Below, piece after piece: positions 54,074 to 63,530 of a stretch of DNA of 64,000 nucleotides (position 1 is the stretch's first letter; every line of letters begins with the position of its first letter). Below the pieces are notes generated by a model. It was not told the origin of the DNA, made no database searches, and saw only the letters and a program-made list of their open reading frames with translations. Location: the NCBI RefSeq assembly GCF_030823405.1, contig NZ_JAUSXC010000001.1, positions 620,001 to 684,000 of the forward strand, read 5' to 3'. Both the position numbers and the translations under genes were made by a program. This stretch comes from Chryseobacterium ginsenosidimutans. Lineage in GTDB: Bacteria; Bacteroidota; Bacteroidia; Flavobacteriales; Weeksellaceae.

Positions 54074-55300
54074 ATTTTTTTCTAAAAATTCTCCTACTAC
54101 AAAGTTACTTCCACCGATAAAAATCATTTCACCGTTTCTACATTCCTCTTTTGCAGAAAGATACGCTTGCTGTACGGAATCGAAAATTTTGTAAGAAATT
54201 TTTGCATCAATTAGTAAATCTTCATAATCTTTAGGATGTCTTCCTCTATTGATGGATGGTTTTGCAAAATAAAACTCAGAATTTTCCGGAAGCAGCTCCA
54301 TAACTTCATTGATTTTTTTATCAATAACAAAACCTAAAATAACGTGTTTATGTTTGTCAATTGAGTTTAATTGAGCAAAAACGTATTCTAAACCTGCCTG
54401 ATTATGCCCTGTATCGCAAATCGTCAGAGGGTTTTGTGAAAATTCAAACCAGCGTCCGATGAAACCGGTGTTTTTATGAACAGTTAAAAGTCCTTTTTCA
54501 AGATTCTCATCAGAAACAATAAAATTTAGTTTTTTTAATTCTTCAATTAAGGCTAAAACAACTTTGATGTTTTTTGTCTGATAATTACCTTTTAAATCAG
54601 ATTTTAGGTCTGTTTTTAATAAAGTAGCATCTATAAAATGAGCATTTTCTTTTTCTGCTTTATTTTTAATGATATTTTTAACAATTTCGTTCTCGTCTCC
54701 AAAAATAATTGGAATATGATTTTTTATAATTCCTGCCTTTTCTCCTGCAATTTCTTCAATCGTATCTCCTAAAATATTCTGATGATCCAACTGTACATTT
54801 GTAATTGCAGAAACCAAAGGCTCAATAATATTTGTTGAGTCTAATCTTCCACCCAGGCCGACTTCAATAATTGCCAAATCTACATTCTGCTGATAAAAAT
54901 ATTCAAAAGCCATAATGGTTGTAAATTCAAAGAAAGAAGGAAGAATATCTTCAGGAAGACCTTTTAGTTTCTGGATAAAATTAAAGACAAATTCTTTATC
55001 ACAATTTTTACCATTTATTTTGATTCTTTCTGTAAAATCAATAAGATGAGGCGAGTTATATAAACCAATTTTATAACCAGATTCCTGAAGAACCGAAGCC
55101 AGCATATTGCTCGAAGATCCTTTTCCATTTGTTCCTCCGATATGAACACATTTTATTTTTTCCTGGGGATTTCCGAAAAATTCACAAAGTTTTGTGATAT
55201 TATCCAATCCGGGTTTATATGCTTTCTCTCCATCAATCTGGTAATTCGGAGCCTGTACAAAAAGCCAGTCAATAGCTTCCTGATATTGTTCGTTTGTCAT
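54056..55300 (-). CDS. folC: Bifunctional folylpolyglutamate synthase / dihydrofolate synthase
   Basis: This 414-residue Mur-ligase-fold enzyme attaches glutamate to dihydropteroate and to folates. The P-loop GGTNGKGSSSN lies at 55-65, IEVGLGGRLDSTN is the ligase-specific second motif and GHNQAG is in the C-terminal domain. The length is typical. The gene runs leftward toward the tRNA-Val genes, whose promoter overlaps its end. Confidence 0.94.
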   Translation of the reverse strand: MTNEQYQEAIDWLFVQAPNYQIDGEKAYKPGLDNITKLCEFFGNPQEKIKCVHIGGTNGKGSSSNMLASVLQESGYKIGLYNSPHLIDFTERIKINGKNCDKEFVFNFIQKLKGLPEDILPSFFEFTTIMAFEYFYQQNVDLAIIEVGLGGRLDSTNIIEPLVSAITNVQLDHQNILGDTIEEIAGEKAGIIKNHIPIIFGDENEIVKNIIKNKAEKENAHFIDATLLKTDLKSDLKGNYQTKNIKVVLALIEELKKLNFIVSDENLEKGLLTVHKNTGFIGRWFEFSQNPLTICDTGHNQAGLEYVFAQLNSIDKHKHVILGFVIDKKINEVMELLPENSEFYFAKPSINRGRHPKDYEDLLIDAKISYKIFDSVQQAYLSAKEECRNGEMIFIGGSNFVVGEFLEKNLEISE

Positions 55301-55397
55301 AATACAAAATTCTCAAAAGTTTCATTAAAATGAAACAATAATTTTTTAAAACTGTAACTTTTTTATATTTAGTTCGTCTAATAGGGAAAAATCTAAT

Positions 55398-56738
55398 ATG
55401 AAAAAAGTTTTGACTATTATTTTGGGATTATCTTGCCTGGCTGTAAATGCCCAGAAAAAGTGGTCGTTGAGAGAATGTGTGGATTATGCGACCAAACATA
55501 ATCTTCAGGTAATCCAAAATGAATACTCGAAACAAATGCAGGATTCTAACCTGAAAATTGCTAAGAAAAATTATCTTCCTTCTGTCTCTGCAACTATTGG
55601 AAACAGTGTCAGCTTCGGGCAGGCGTCGTTGGGAACAGGAAGTATCCGAAATGACAGATACGGGAACAGTGCTAATCTTGGAGCAGATATCTTGGTTTAC
55701 AATAATGGAAGATTGGAAAAAACTATTAGAAAAACGGAATTTGATGTAGAAGCCAGCCAGTACGATATAGAGACAATTCAAAATGATATTTCTCTTCAGA
55801 TTGCTCAGCAATATTTAACAACATTATTAAATAAAGAAATTGTAAAAATATCTGAAGCTGCCGTTGAAAATGCTCAAAAACAATACGACAGAGCAAAAAT
55901 TACAACAAATGTTGGTACTACAGCTCAAACGGTGTTAGCGGAAGCAGAATCTGGTTTGGCAAGAGAAAAGCAAAATTTAAAAACTGCTGAAATTAATGTA
56001 GGAAGAAGCCTATTTGCTTTGGCTCAGCTTTTACAGCTTGAAGAATATAAAGATTTTGATGTTGAAAATGTGGACGTTCCAGATCAGCTTGCTCCACAGT
56101 TGAAATCTGTGGATGAGGTTTTAACAACGGCTTACGAAACCCAGCCGCAAGTAAAAGCGGCAGAAAGCAGAATAAAATCTGCAGCAGCACAGACCGAAGT
56201 TACCAAAACGTCATTTTGGCCAACAATTACAGCAAGTGCTGGAATAGGAAGCTTTTATAATAACCTTTTAAATACAGATAATGTGGGTTCACCCCTTTTC
56301 TATGTTAAAGAGCAAGGAATCTTCCCTCAATATAAAGATAACTTTGGACAGCAGGCAGCCCTTTCAGTCAATATTCCGATTTTTAATAAAGGAATTACAA
56401 AACTGCAGGTTGAGCAATCCAAAATTAACGAAAGTATAGCTAAGGTTACCTTAGAACAACAAAAACAGACTGTAAGGCAGAATGTTCAGAAAGCTCAGTT
56501 TGATGTTGATGCCAATTATGAAATTTATTTATCTTCACTTCAGACCGAGAAAAGTACAAAGTTAGCTTTGGAGTTCGCGGATAAAAGCTACGCTGCGGGA
56601 AGATCTACAATTTATGATGTAAACGTTGCCAGAAATAATTATGCAAATGCGCAAGGTTCTGTGGCTCAGGCTAAATATAATTATGTTTTCAGTCTTAAAT
56701 TATTGAATTTCTATGCAGGAATTCCACTAAGTTTGTAA
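55398..56738 (+). CDS. TolC family outer-membrane protein
   Basis: This 446-residue protein has a signal peptide (MKKVLTIILGLSCLAVNA). Two homologous halves follow, each with long helices and a barrel hairpin, as in TolC (for example WSLRECVDYATKHNLQV at the start and NVARNNYANAQGSVAQAKYNYVFS at the end). It would be the exit duct of an efflux or secretion system. No inner-membrane pump or periplasmic adaptor gene adjoins it; the following genes are sprT-like and manC. It overlaps no neighbour and has 1 base to sprT. Confidence 0.9.
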   Translation: MKKVLTIILGLSCLAVNAQKKWSLRECVDYATKHNLQVIQNEYSKQMQDSNLKIAKKNYLPSVSATIGNSVSFGQASLGTGSIRNDRYGNSANLGADILVYNNGRLEKTIRKTEFDVEASQYDIETIQNDISLQIAQQYLTTLLNKEIVKISEAAVENAQKQYDRAKITTNVGTTAQTVLAEAESGLAREKQNLKTAEINVGRSLFALAQLLQLEEYKDFDVENVDVPDQLAPQLKSVDEVLTTAYETQPQVKAAESRIKSAAAQTEVTKTSFWPTITASAGIGSFYNNLLNTDNVGSPLFYVKEQGIFPQYKDNFGQQAALSVNIPIFNKGITKLQVEQSKINESIAKVTLEQQKQTVRQNVQKAQFDVDANYEIYLSSLQTEKSTKLALEFADKSYAAGRSTIYDVNVARNNYANAQGSVAQAKYNYVFSLKLLNFYAGIPLSL

Positions 56739-56739
56739 A

Positions 56740-57330
56740 ATGTCTATTCAGTCGCTAGAAAAATATTTACCGGAAAATACGCTTCAATATTTAAAAATCT
56801 GGTTTGCAGATTATTATATTCATATAAAAATTACAAAAAACAGGAATTCCAAGTTGGGAGATTATCGTAAACTTCCTGATAATTCTCATGAGATCACAAT
56901 AAATTCTACCTTAGTTCCTGAACTTTTCTTCTTTGTGTTGACTCATGAGTTGGCACATCTTATTGCCTTTGAAAAATATGGCAGAAGAATTTCTCCTCAC
57001 GGAAATGAGTGGAAAGATACCTTCAGAAAAATGCTGTTGCAAAGTCTTGATGTTTATGAGGAAAACTTGAGACCAATAATTGTGAAATTTTCAAAATCTC
57101 CTAAAGCCAATTTTATGGCAAGTCCGGATTTGGTTAAATATTTTCACATTGAAAAACAAGATGATAATCTTTTATTTATTGAAAAATTACAAAAAGGGGA
57201 TTTCTTTATTTACCGAAATGAAAAGTATTTATTAGAAGGTCTTATTAAAAAAAACTATCTTTGTAAGAACTTGGCTACGGGAAGGAAGTATTCTTTCAAG
57301 CCTTTGGCAAGGGTAGAAAAATGCACTTAA
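56740..57330 (+). CDS. SprT-like metalloprotease-fold protein
   Basis: This 196-residue protein has a zinc-binding HELAH (H69, E70, H73) and a third His87 in SPHGNEWK, as in SprT/Spartan-like domains. The C-terminal half has no zinc-ribbon. Function in bacteria is largely unknown; eukaryotic Spartan degrades DNA-protein crosslinks. It starts one base after the tolC-like gene and ends next to or within the manC start, so it appears cotranscribed with both. Confidence 0.85.
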   Translation: MSIQSLEKYLPENTLQYLKIWFADYYIHIKITKNRNSKLGDYRKLPDNSHEITINSTLVPELFFFVLTHELAHLIAFEKYGRRISPHGNEWKDTFRKMLLQSLDVYEENLRPIIVKFSKSPKANFMASPDLVKYFHIEKQDDNLLFIEKLQKGDFFIYRNEKYLLEGLIKKNYLCKNLATGRKYSFKPLARVEKCT

Positions 57331-57332
57331 GA

Positions 57333-58418
57333 ATGTCAAAATCAAATAGATATTGCGTGATTATGGCGGGAGGAATCGGCAGTAGATTCTGGCCTATGAG
57401 CACGCAGAAGTTTCCAAAACAATTTCAGGATATTTTAGGAGTCGGACGTACGATGATTCAGCAGACCTATGACAGAATCAGTAAAATCATTCCCAATGAA
57501 AATATATTTGTAATTACAAATAAAGAATATATTGAGCTTTCTCATCAGCAATTACCGGAAATTCCACAAGAGAATATTGTTGGAGAGCCGTTATTAAAAA
57601 ATACAGCACCCTGTAATCTTTACATGGCCAATAAAATTGCTGAAATTGATCCTGATGCAACGATGATTGTTTTACCCGCAGATCATTTGATTTTGAAAGA
57701 AGACATCTTTTTGCAAAAAGTGGAGTTGGCTTTTGATATTGCTGCTGAAAATGAATATCTTGTCACATTGGGAATTACGCCAACAAGACCCGATACCGGT
57801 TATGGTTATATTCAGTTTGTAGACAAGCGTAATTCCGATTATTATAAAGTAAAAACCTTCACGGAAAAGCCTATTTTGGAAATTGCGAAAAGCTTTTTGG
57901 AAAGTGGTGATTTCCTCTGGAATGCCGGGATTTTTATTTGGAGTGTAAAAAGTATTTACAGTGCTTTTGAAACCTATCTTCCTGAAATGACACAGCACTT
58001 TATGGCATGTGAATATAATGCAGACAGTGAAAAAAGCTGTATTGAAATTATTTATCCTAAAGTACAGAAAATTTCTATTGATAATGGAATTTTAGAAAAA
58101 GCAAAAAATGTTTATGTGATACCTGCAGATTTGGGGTGGAGCGATCTTGGAACGTGGACCTCGGTCTATGAAAACGGGGATAAAGATGAAAATCAGAACG
58201 CCGTAAGAGCAAAGCAGCATATTCTTACATACAACTCAAAAGGAAATGTTATTCGGTTAAAAAATACGAATAAAGCCGTTATTATTGATGGATTGGAAAA
58301 CTATATCATTGTTGATACAGATAAAGCACTGCTGATTTGTCCGAGAGATCATGATCAGATGATAAAAGACTATGTTCTTGACCTTAAAAATCTCAAAAAG
58401 GGGGACAAATTCATGTAA
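57333..58418 (+). CDS. manC: Mannose-1-phosphate guanylyltransferase
   Basis: This 361-residue enzyme makes GDP-mannose for glycan synthesis. The nucleotide-binding MAGGIGSRFWPMS is near the N-terminus, with FTEKP, FLWNAGIFIW and VIPADLGWSDLGTW further on. There is no fused isomerase domain. The ATG at 57333 follows the sprT stop by two bases; an ATG at 57321 would overlap sprT by 10 bases and adds four residues (MHLR), so the start is uncertain. Confidence 0.93.
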   Translation: MSKSNRYCVIMAGGIGSRFWPMSTQKFPKQFQDILGVGRTMIQQTYDRISKIIPNENIFVITNKEYIELSHQQLPEIPQENIVGEPLLKNTAPCNLYMANKIAEIDPDATMIVLPADHLILKEDIFLQKVELAFDIAAENEYLVTLGITPTRPDTGYGYIQFVDKRNSDYYKVKTFTEKPILEIAKSFLESGDFLWNAGIFIWSVKSIYSAFETYLPEMTQHFMACEYNADSEKSCIEIIYPKVQKISIDNGILEKAKNVYVIPADLGWSDLGTWTSVYENGDKDENQNAVRAKQHILTYNSKGNVIRLKNTNKAVIIDGLENYIIVDTDKALLICPRDHDQMIKDYVLDLKNLKKGDKFM

Positions 58419-58449
58419 AATATAGATACGCTTTCTGCGTTCTTGAATT

Positions 58450-59124
58450 ATGATGAAATTTACATATAAATTTAGTTTATTAGTTTTCATTTTGCTGAGT
58501 ATATTCTCTTATGCTCAGGAGAAAAAACAGTTTTCTAATGTTTCAACTATTTTACAGAATATTATTCCGAATATTAAAACAGATTTCTGGGTTTTAATTC
58601 ATAAAAACTACGGAAAAGACAATGTTATCAAACAGTCTGGAGCTGTTAAAGATTACATTTCCCAATCTTCAGGATTTAATATCGGAATCGCAGAAGAAGA
58701 TGAATTTTATTATATTGTTTATTCTTCAGGCGGAAAAACAGAATATATTACCAATTTGGACGGGCTTAAGAAGTTTATTGGAAAAGTAGATGATATTCAG
58801 GATGCTGCAATTTTTGCAACGACGGAAGGTTATATTATTGATGAGGAATTCAGGGATATTGCCGGAAATTATTACGAAGATAAGTCGAATTATTATCTTG
58901 ATTTAGGAAAGCTTACCTCAAAAGAATGTCCTTATCAGAAAAAGCACTTTACATTGACCGTCAGCAAATCTGCAGGGACAATTACTAATGTTAAAGATAA
59001 CGGATCTTATATTGAGCTGTATAATAAGAAATGCACCAATAATCCGAGGCTTTTAAAAATCGAGAAAAAAGAAGAACACAAAGATGAGCCTAAAAAATCA
59101 ACAAGATCCACAAAAAGGAAATAA
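58450..59124 (+). CDS. Secreted protein of unknown function, 224 aa
   Basis: The N-terminus MMKFTYKFSLLVFILLSIFSYAQ is a signal peptide. The mature protein is alpha/beta with conserved-looking blocks TDFWVLIHKNYGK and SKECPYQKKHFTLTVSK, and a Lys/Ser-rich tail. I do not recognise a family. Its 3' end overlaps the GNAT gene by 41 bases, which is more than usual; one of the two starts or stops may be mispredicted, or the overlap may be real. Confidence 0.68.
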   Translation: MMKFTYKFSLLVFILLSIFSYAQEKKQFSNVSTILQNIIPNIKTDFWVLIHKNYGKDNVIKQSGAVKDYISQSSGFNIGIAEEDEFYYIVYSSGGKTEYITNLDGLKKFIGKVDDIQDAAIFATTEGYIIDEEFRDIAGNYYEDKSNYYLDLGKLTSKECPYQKKHFTLTVSKSAGTITNVKDNGSYIELYNKKCTNNPRLLKIEKKEEHKDEPKKSTRSTKRK

Positions 59125-59626
59125 TTTCTATGAAACCGAAAGATTGATCCTTCGTCCAATGTCTTTGGAGGATGGGGAATTTATTCTTGACCTTTACAAC
59201 AGGCCAAAGTTTATTAAGTTTATTGGAGATCGCAATATAAAAACGGTTGCCGATGCAGAAAACTATATTCAGAACAGGTTTCTTCCACAATTTGAAAAGC
59301 TAGGTTACGGTAATTATTTAATGATGACCAAGGAAGGGAATCACAAAATAGGAGGTGTAGGAATCTTCGAAAGGGAAGGTTTAGATGTTGTAGATATAGG
59401 GTTTTCTTTGTTGGATGAATTTGAAGGAAAAGGATACGCTTATGAAGCTGCATTTAAAATAAAGTCAATAGGAATGGATGATTTTGGATTAAAGAAGATT
59501 TCCGCAATTACAACAAAAGGTAATTTCTCTTCCCAAAAATTAATTGAAAAATTAGGATTGAAATTCCAAAAATATGTAACAATTCCCGATGACGTTGAAG
59601 AATTAATGTATTACGAAACGGAATAA
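59084..59626 (+). CDS. GNAT family N-acetyltransferase
   Basis: This 180-residue protein starts with YETERLILRPMSLEDGEFILDLYN, the usual N-terminus of RimJ/RimL-type acetyltransferases. It has GIGFSLLDEFEGKGYAYEAA for acetyl-CoA binding and STKLIEKLGLKF near the C-terminus. The first twelve residues are encoded within the preceding gene; a later start would lie inside the core domain, so I keep this ATG. The substrate is unknown. Confidence 0.86.
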   Translation: MSLKNQQDPQKGNNFYETERLILRPMSLEDGEFILDLYNRPKFIKFIGDRNIKTVADAENYIQNRFLPQFEKLGYGNYLMMTKEGNHKIGGVGIFEREGLDVVDIGFSLLDEFEGKGYAYEAAFKIKSIGMDDFGLKKISAITTKGNFSSQKLIEKLGLKFQKYVTIPDDVEELMYYETE

Positions 59627-59715
59627 ATACTTATTTAAAAGATATTTTCACAAAAAACGCGATAATTAATACTGTGAAATTTGTGAAAATATTCATTTTG
59701 CTCTTGTTTAAAAAA

Positions 59716-60165
59716 TTATTCTTCTAAAATCTGTTCAGCTGCAGTTTTTGAAGTCACTTTTTCAATGACTCTTGTGCAGATTCCGTTTTCATCAAAAATA
59801 AAAGTGGTTCTTACAATTCCCATATATGTTTTTCCGAAAGTTTTTTTCTCCTGCCAAACGCCAAATTTTTCAATAACATCATGGTTTTCATCAGCGATAA
59901 GATCATAAGGAAAAGCAAATTTGCTGTGAAAATTTTTCTGCTTTTTTACAGAGTCTCCACTTATTCCCAATAATTGAAATCCTGCTTTTTCTAATTTAGA
60001 ATAATTATCACTCAGATTACACGCTTCAACGGTACATGTTGGAGTGTTGGCTTGAGGGTAAAAGAAAATTACTAACTTTTTCCCAATTAATTTTGATGAG
60101 GTTACCGTTTCATCATTTTGGTTTGTCCCTTCAAATTCAGGTAATTTATCTCCTACTTTAAGCAT
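59716..60165 (-). CDS. bcp: Thioredoxin-dependent thiol peroxidase (Bcp-type peroxiredoxin)
   Basis: This 149-residue peroxiredoxin reduces hydroperoxides with thioredoxin. The peroxidatic Cys44 and resolving Cys49 are in TPTCTVEACN, the Bcp arrangement with C-x4-C. I chose the ATG at 60165 (MLKVGDKLPEFEG), because a non-ATG start at 60186 adds only seven residues without family character. It is divergent from nth, which starts 34 bases away. Confidence 0.93.
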   Translation of the reverse strand: MLKVGDKLPEFEGTNQNDETVTSSKLIGKKLVIFFYPQANTPTCTVEACNLSDNYSKLEKAGFQLLGISGDSVKKQKNFHSKFAFPYDLIADENHDVIEKFGVWQEKKTFGKTYMGIVRTTFIFDENGICTRVIEKVTSKTAAEQILEE

Positions 60166-60199
60166 AATAATTTTAATTTTGTTCAAATTTAATCCTTAA

Positions 60200-60820
60200 A
60201 TGACAAAAAAACAAAGAGCTGCTCTTGTTCAACTCGAGTTAGAGAAACTTTATCCTGAGGTTCCAATTCCGTTGGAGCATACAGATGCTTATACTTTGAT
60301 GGTTGCTGTGGCACTTTCTGCTCAGACAACCGATAAAAAAGTGAACCAGGTAACACCAAATCTTTTTAAAGTTGCAGGAACGCCTGAAAAAATGGCAAAA
60401 CTGGAGGTCGCAGAAATTAAAGAACTGATCAAGGAAATCGGACTTTCAAATACAAAAGCCAAAAATCTGAAAAGAATGGCAGAACTTCTCCTGGAAAAAC
60501 ATAATGGAATAGTGCCTCAAACGTATGAGGAATTGGAAGCTCTTCCTGGCGTTGGTCACAAAACAGCATCCGTGGTAATGAGCCAAGGTTTTGGGTTTCC
60601 TGCTTTTCCCGTAGATACTCACATTCATAGATTGATGACTCAATGGAAGCTTACTTCAGGAAAAAATGTTGTTGAAACGGAAAAAGATGCAAAAAATATT
60701 TGGAAGGAAGAGGTATGGAATAAATTACACCTACAAATCATTTTTTACGGAAGAGAATATTCGCCGGCAAGGGGAAAAGGCGAAAAAGACTTTATTACGA
60801 AGATGATGTTTGAAAAATAA
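60200..60820 (+). CDS. nth: Endonuclease III lacking the iron-sulfur cluster cysteines
   Basis: This 206-residue HhH-GPD DNA glycosylase removes oxidised pyrimidines in base-excision repair. The HhH motif LPGVGHKTASVV has catalytic Lys121, and VDTHIHRL has Asp139. The canonical C-terminal C-x6-C-x2-C-x5-C cluster motif is missing: the region reads YGREYSPARGKGEKDFITK with Ser in place of the first Cys. The enzyme is otherwise complete, so a cluster-free version is likely. It starts 34 bases from bcp in the opposite direction. Confidence 0.91.
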   Translation: MTKKQRAALVQLELEKLYPEVPIPLEHTDAYTLMVAVALSAQTTDKKVNQVTPNLFKVAGTPEKMAKLEVAEIKELIKEIGLSNTKAKNLKRMAELLLEKHNGIVPQTYEELEALPGVGHKTASVVMSQGFGFPAFPVDTHIHRLMTQWKLTSGKNVVETEKDAKNIWKEEVWNKLHLQIIFYGREYSPARGKGEKDFITKMMFEK

Positions 60821-60842
60821 GAGAAACAATTTGACTATCGCG

Positions 60843-60900
60843 AAATTCCCCTCCTTTGGAGGGGTGGCGAAAATTCAAAGAATTTTTGACGGGGTGGTTA
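60843..60900. repeat. Dispersed non-coding repeat, copy 2
   Basis: This contains the same 26-base core as 33609-33634 (here 60868-60893) with AAAATTC/GAATTTT arms. It also has an intact CCCCTCC/GGAGGGG hairpin at 60848-60864. It lies just after nth, between convergent genes, and may add to transcript termination. Confidence 0.75.
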
Positions 60901-60921
60901 AAGAAGCAATAATTAAAAAAA

Positions 60922-61371
60922 TTACTGCACATCCAGCAATCTTCTGTGATAATTAATTTGACCCAAATGATACTCCAAATGACCAATTAAATGAATTAAA
61001 AAATACTCGGTGGTCATTTTATATCCCAAAGGTTCAATAGGATATTCTTTCTCCAAATCTTCTGCAGGTAATTTATCAAGAGTAGAATTTACAACTTCAA
61101 TGGTACTTTCTATTTGTTTGATAAGTTCTGTTCTGGGAATATCTTTTAGTGAAAATTCCAGTTCGCGGTTTCTGACATATCCTGAATTTCCAAGTATTGC
61201 TCCAACAAAATGATTTATATTTCCAATCAAATGAAGGCATAGATTTCCTGCAGAATTTGAAATATTTTTATCGATTTTCCAAATTGAATCATCTTTTTTA
61301 TAAGATTCAATTTCTGTTTTTAATTTGTTTAAATCTCTTGTGAAAAGTGATTGTAGACTTTGTATTAGCAT
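60922..61371 (-). CDS. DinB family protein
   Basis: This 149-residue four-helix-bundle protein has metal-binding His residues in HLIGNINHF (helix 2) and in HLIGHLEYHLGQINYHRR (helix 4), which match the DinB/YfiT-like fold, specifically the DUF1572-type group. Some members are bacillithiol or mycothiol S-transferases; the role here is unknown. The gene is leftward and separated from nth by the dispersed repeat. Confidence 0.86.
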   Translation of the reverse strand: MLIQSLQSLFTRDLNKLKTEIESYKKDDSIWKIDKNISNSAGNLCLHLIGNINHFVGAILGNSGYVRNRELEFSLKDIPRTELIKQIESTIEVVNSTLDKLPAEDLEKEYPIEPLGYKMTTEYFLIHLIGHLEYHLGQINYHRRLLDVQ

Positions 61372-61458
61372 TATGTTTTAAAATTAATTTAATCTAAATC
61401 TAAAAATATCTAAAATAAGAAAGCCACAAATTAATTCATGACTTTTATATTTTATTAA

Positions 61459-63255
61459 TTACTTCTGCTTCTTCGCCCAAAGTTCCATTTTTCTGTTTAG
61501 AACATCCAAAGGAAGACAACCTTGACTCAAAATTTCATCATGGAAGCTTGCTAAATTGAATTTACTTCCCAGTTCCTTCTGATATTTTTCTCTCAATTCA
61601 CGGATTCTCAATGAACCGATTTTATATCCTAAAGCCTGTCCCGGCATTGCCATATATCTCTCAACTTCTGCGGTTGCGCCTGCTTCATCGTAAGAAATAT
61701 TGCTTAAGAAATATTTAATTGCCTCTTCTCTGGTCATTTTCCCGGTATGCAAACCTGTGTCAACAACCAATCTTACCGCTCTCAACATCTGGTCGCTCAA
61801 ATACCCCATTTTTTGATAAGGATCTGTATAAAGCCCGAATTCCGGACCCAAGGTCTCACAATAATGCGCCCAACCTTCACCATATGCTCCAAACCAACCA
61901 AATCTCATGAATTTAGGAAGTTTTGTATTTTCCTGCTGTAGGGAAACCTGATAATGATGTCCCGGAATTGCCTCATGAAGGAAAAGAGATTCCATTCCTG
62001 AAGTTACATTGAATTTTGAGGGGTCAGGAAGTGGAACATAGAAAATTCCCGGTCTTTTTCCATCCGGAGTTCCCTGTATATATTCTGCACTCGCACTTAC
62101 TTCTCTGAATTTTTCTGTCTGTCTGATCTCAAATTTAGTTTTAGGAGTTACACCAAACATTGTTTTAAGCTTCGGAGTAATTTTAGCTAAGATACCGTTA
62201 AAACCTGCTAAAACCTCTTTTGAAGTCTTGTAAGGCATTGCTTTTGGATCTGTTTTTACAAAATTGATAAATTCTTCCAGCGTCCCCGTGAAACCCACCT
62301 GTTGTTTTACTTTTTCCATTTCGGCACGAAGCATAGCAACTTGCTGAAGACCGATTTTATTTATTTCTTCAGAAGATTTATTGGTTGTTGTCCAGCTTTT
62401 TGCATAATACTGATAAATTTCTTTTCCATTTGGTAAGCTGTTGTATCCGTCTGTATCTCTTGCCTTTGGAAGATATTCTTTTTCTAAGAAATTACCCATT
62501 TTAATATAAGCGGGAATGATTTTTTTAGTAATCATATCTCTATAAAGCTCTGAAAATCTTTCTTTTTGTTCTTTGGTGAAACTTTTTGGTAAATTTCGTA
62601 TAGGCCCGTAGAAAATATTTTTATCTAAATCTGTCGTTATGATTTCTTCCGCCCTCATCTGAGGAATCATTTTTACAACCAGTTTTTTAGGCAGAACCAT
62701 TTTGTTATTAATTCCTTCACGGAAATTATCGGCTGCAGCATTCATCCAATCCGGAAATTTTTCCATTCTTTTCAGCCAGTCGTTGTAATCTTTTTCTGTT
62801 TTAAAAGGCTGGTTGCCTTCTCCGCTTCCGTACAATGGGAAATTCAGAGGGAGACCGCCAAATTGGGTAAAAGGAATATATTCGGGATGATAAGCATACC
62901 CCTGAATTTTATCTTTTAAGGTATAATCCAAGACATCATAAACAACTTTATTTTCGTCAGAAAGACTCTTATAATCAACATTTTCCAATTGTTTTTGCAC
63001 AGAATTGTAAAAAGCGACTTCTCCCGAGATAAAATCTTTATCAATATTGATTGGAAGTTGGTCATTATACCTCAAATCACCTTGGGATGTTGCTTCCAGA
63101 GGATATAGCTTCAGATATTGCTCATAATAATTGGAAGCAATAGAATCCAGATTGGAAGGAGTGACTTTCGTTAAAGGGGAATCATATTTTTTGCAGGAAA
63201 CAAGACCTATCATCAAGCCTAAGCTTAAAATACTTTTAGATAAAATGTTTTTCAT
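61459..63255 (-). CDS. DUF885 family lipoprotein (metallopeptidase-like)
   Basis: This 598-residue protein has a lipoprotein signal MKNILSKSILSLGLMIGLVSC (lipobox LVSC). The DUF885 motif HEAIPGHHYQ, in the last third, contains an H-E-x-x-x-H zinc-site pattern, and GYGEGWAHYCE follows as a further metal-binding region. DUF885 proteins are predicted zinc peptidases; a natural substrate is not known to me. It probably sits on the periplasmic face of a membrane. It is monocistronic. Confidence 0.9.
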   Translation of the reverse strand: MKNILSKSILSLGLMIGLVSCKKYDSPLTKVTPSNLDSIASNYYEQYLKLYPLEATSQGDLRYNDQLPINIDKDFISGEVAFYNSVQKQLENVDYKSLSDENKVVYDVLDYTLKDKIQGYAYHPEYIPFTQFGGLPLNFPLYGSGEGNQPFKTEKDYNDWLKRMEKFPDWMNAAADNFREGINNKMVLPKKLVVKMIPQMRAEEIITTDLDKNIFYGPIRNLPKSFTKEQKERFSELYRDMITKKIIPAYIKMGNFLEKEYLPKARDTDGYNSLPNGKEIYQYYAKSWTTTNKSSEEINKIGLQQVAMLRAEMEKVKQQVGFTGTLEEFINFVKTDPKAMPYKTSKEVLAGFNGILAKITPKLKTMFGVTPKTKFEIRQTEKFREVSASAEYIQGTPDGKRPGIFYVPLPDPSKFNVTSGMESLFLHEAIPGHHYQVSLQQENTKLPKFMRFGWFGAYGEGWAHYCETLGPEFGLYTDPYQKMGYLSDQMLRAVRLVVDTGLHTGKMTREEAIKYFLSNISYDEAGATAEVERYMAMPGQALGYKIGSLRIRELREKYQKELGSKFNLASFHDEILSQGCLPLDVLNRKMELWAKKQK

Positions 63256-63473
63256 TTTTCAGAATTCTTTATAAAACAAATGTAAATATTATAATAGTAA
63301 AAGTCACAAAAGATTATTAAGAGCCTTAAAATCATACAGCTTTTTTCCGCCAACCTCAAAGGTTCTTATTTTTTTATCACTAAACTTTATTTTTTTTTGA
63401 ATAAGCCATTATTAATTTTGATCAATTTGTTAAAAATAATTTTCAAAAAATTTTACGCAACCAATCTATTTTT

Positions 63474-63481
63474 TATCTTTG
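63474..63481 (+). promoter_or_regulatory. -7 box upstream of the acidic protein gene
   Basis: TATCTTTG fits the Bacteroidota -7 consensus and lies 49 bases before the ATG. No TTG is seen at the standard distance. Confidence 0.45.
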
Positions 63482-63530
63482 CCGAAACGGTTTAACAATC
63501 ATATTATTACAGTTCTTTTTTTAAGAAATA

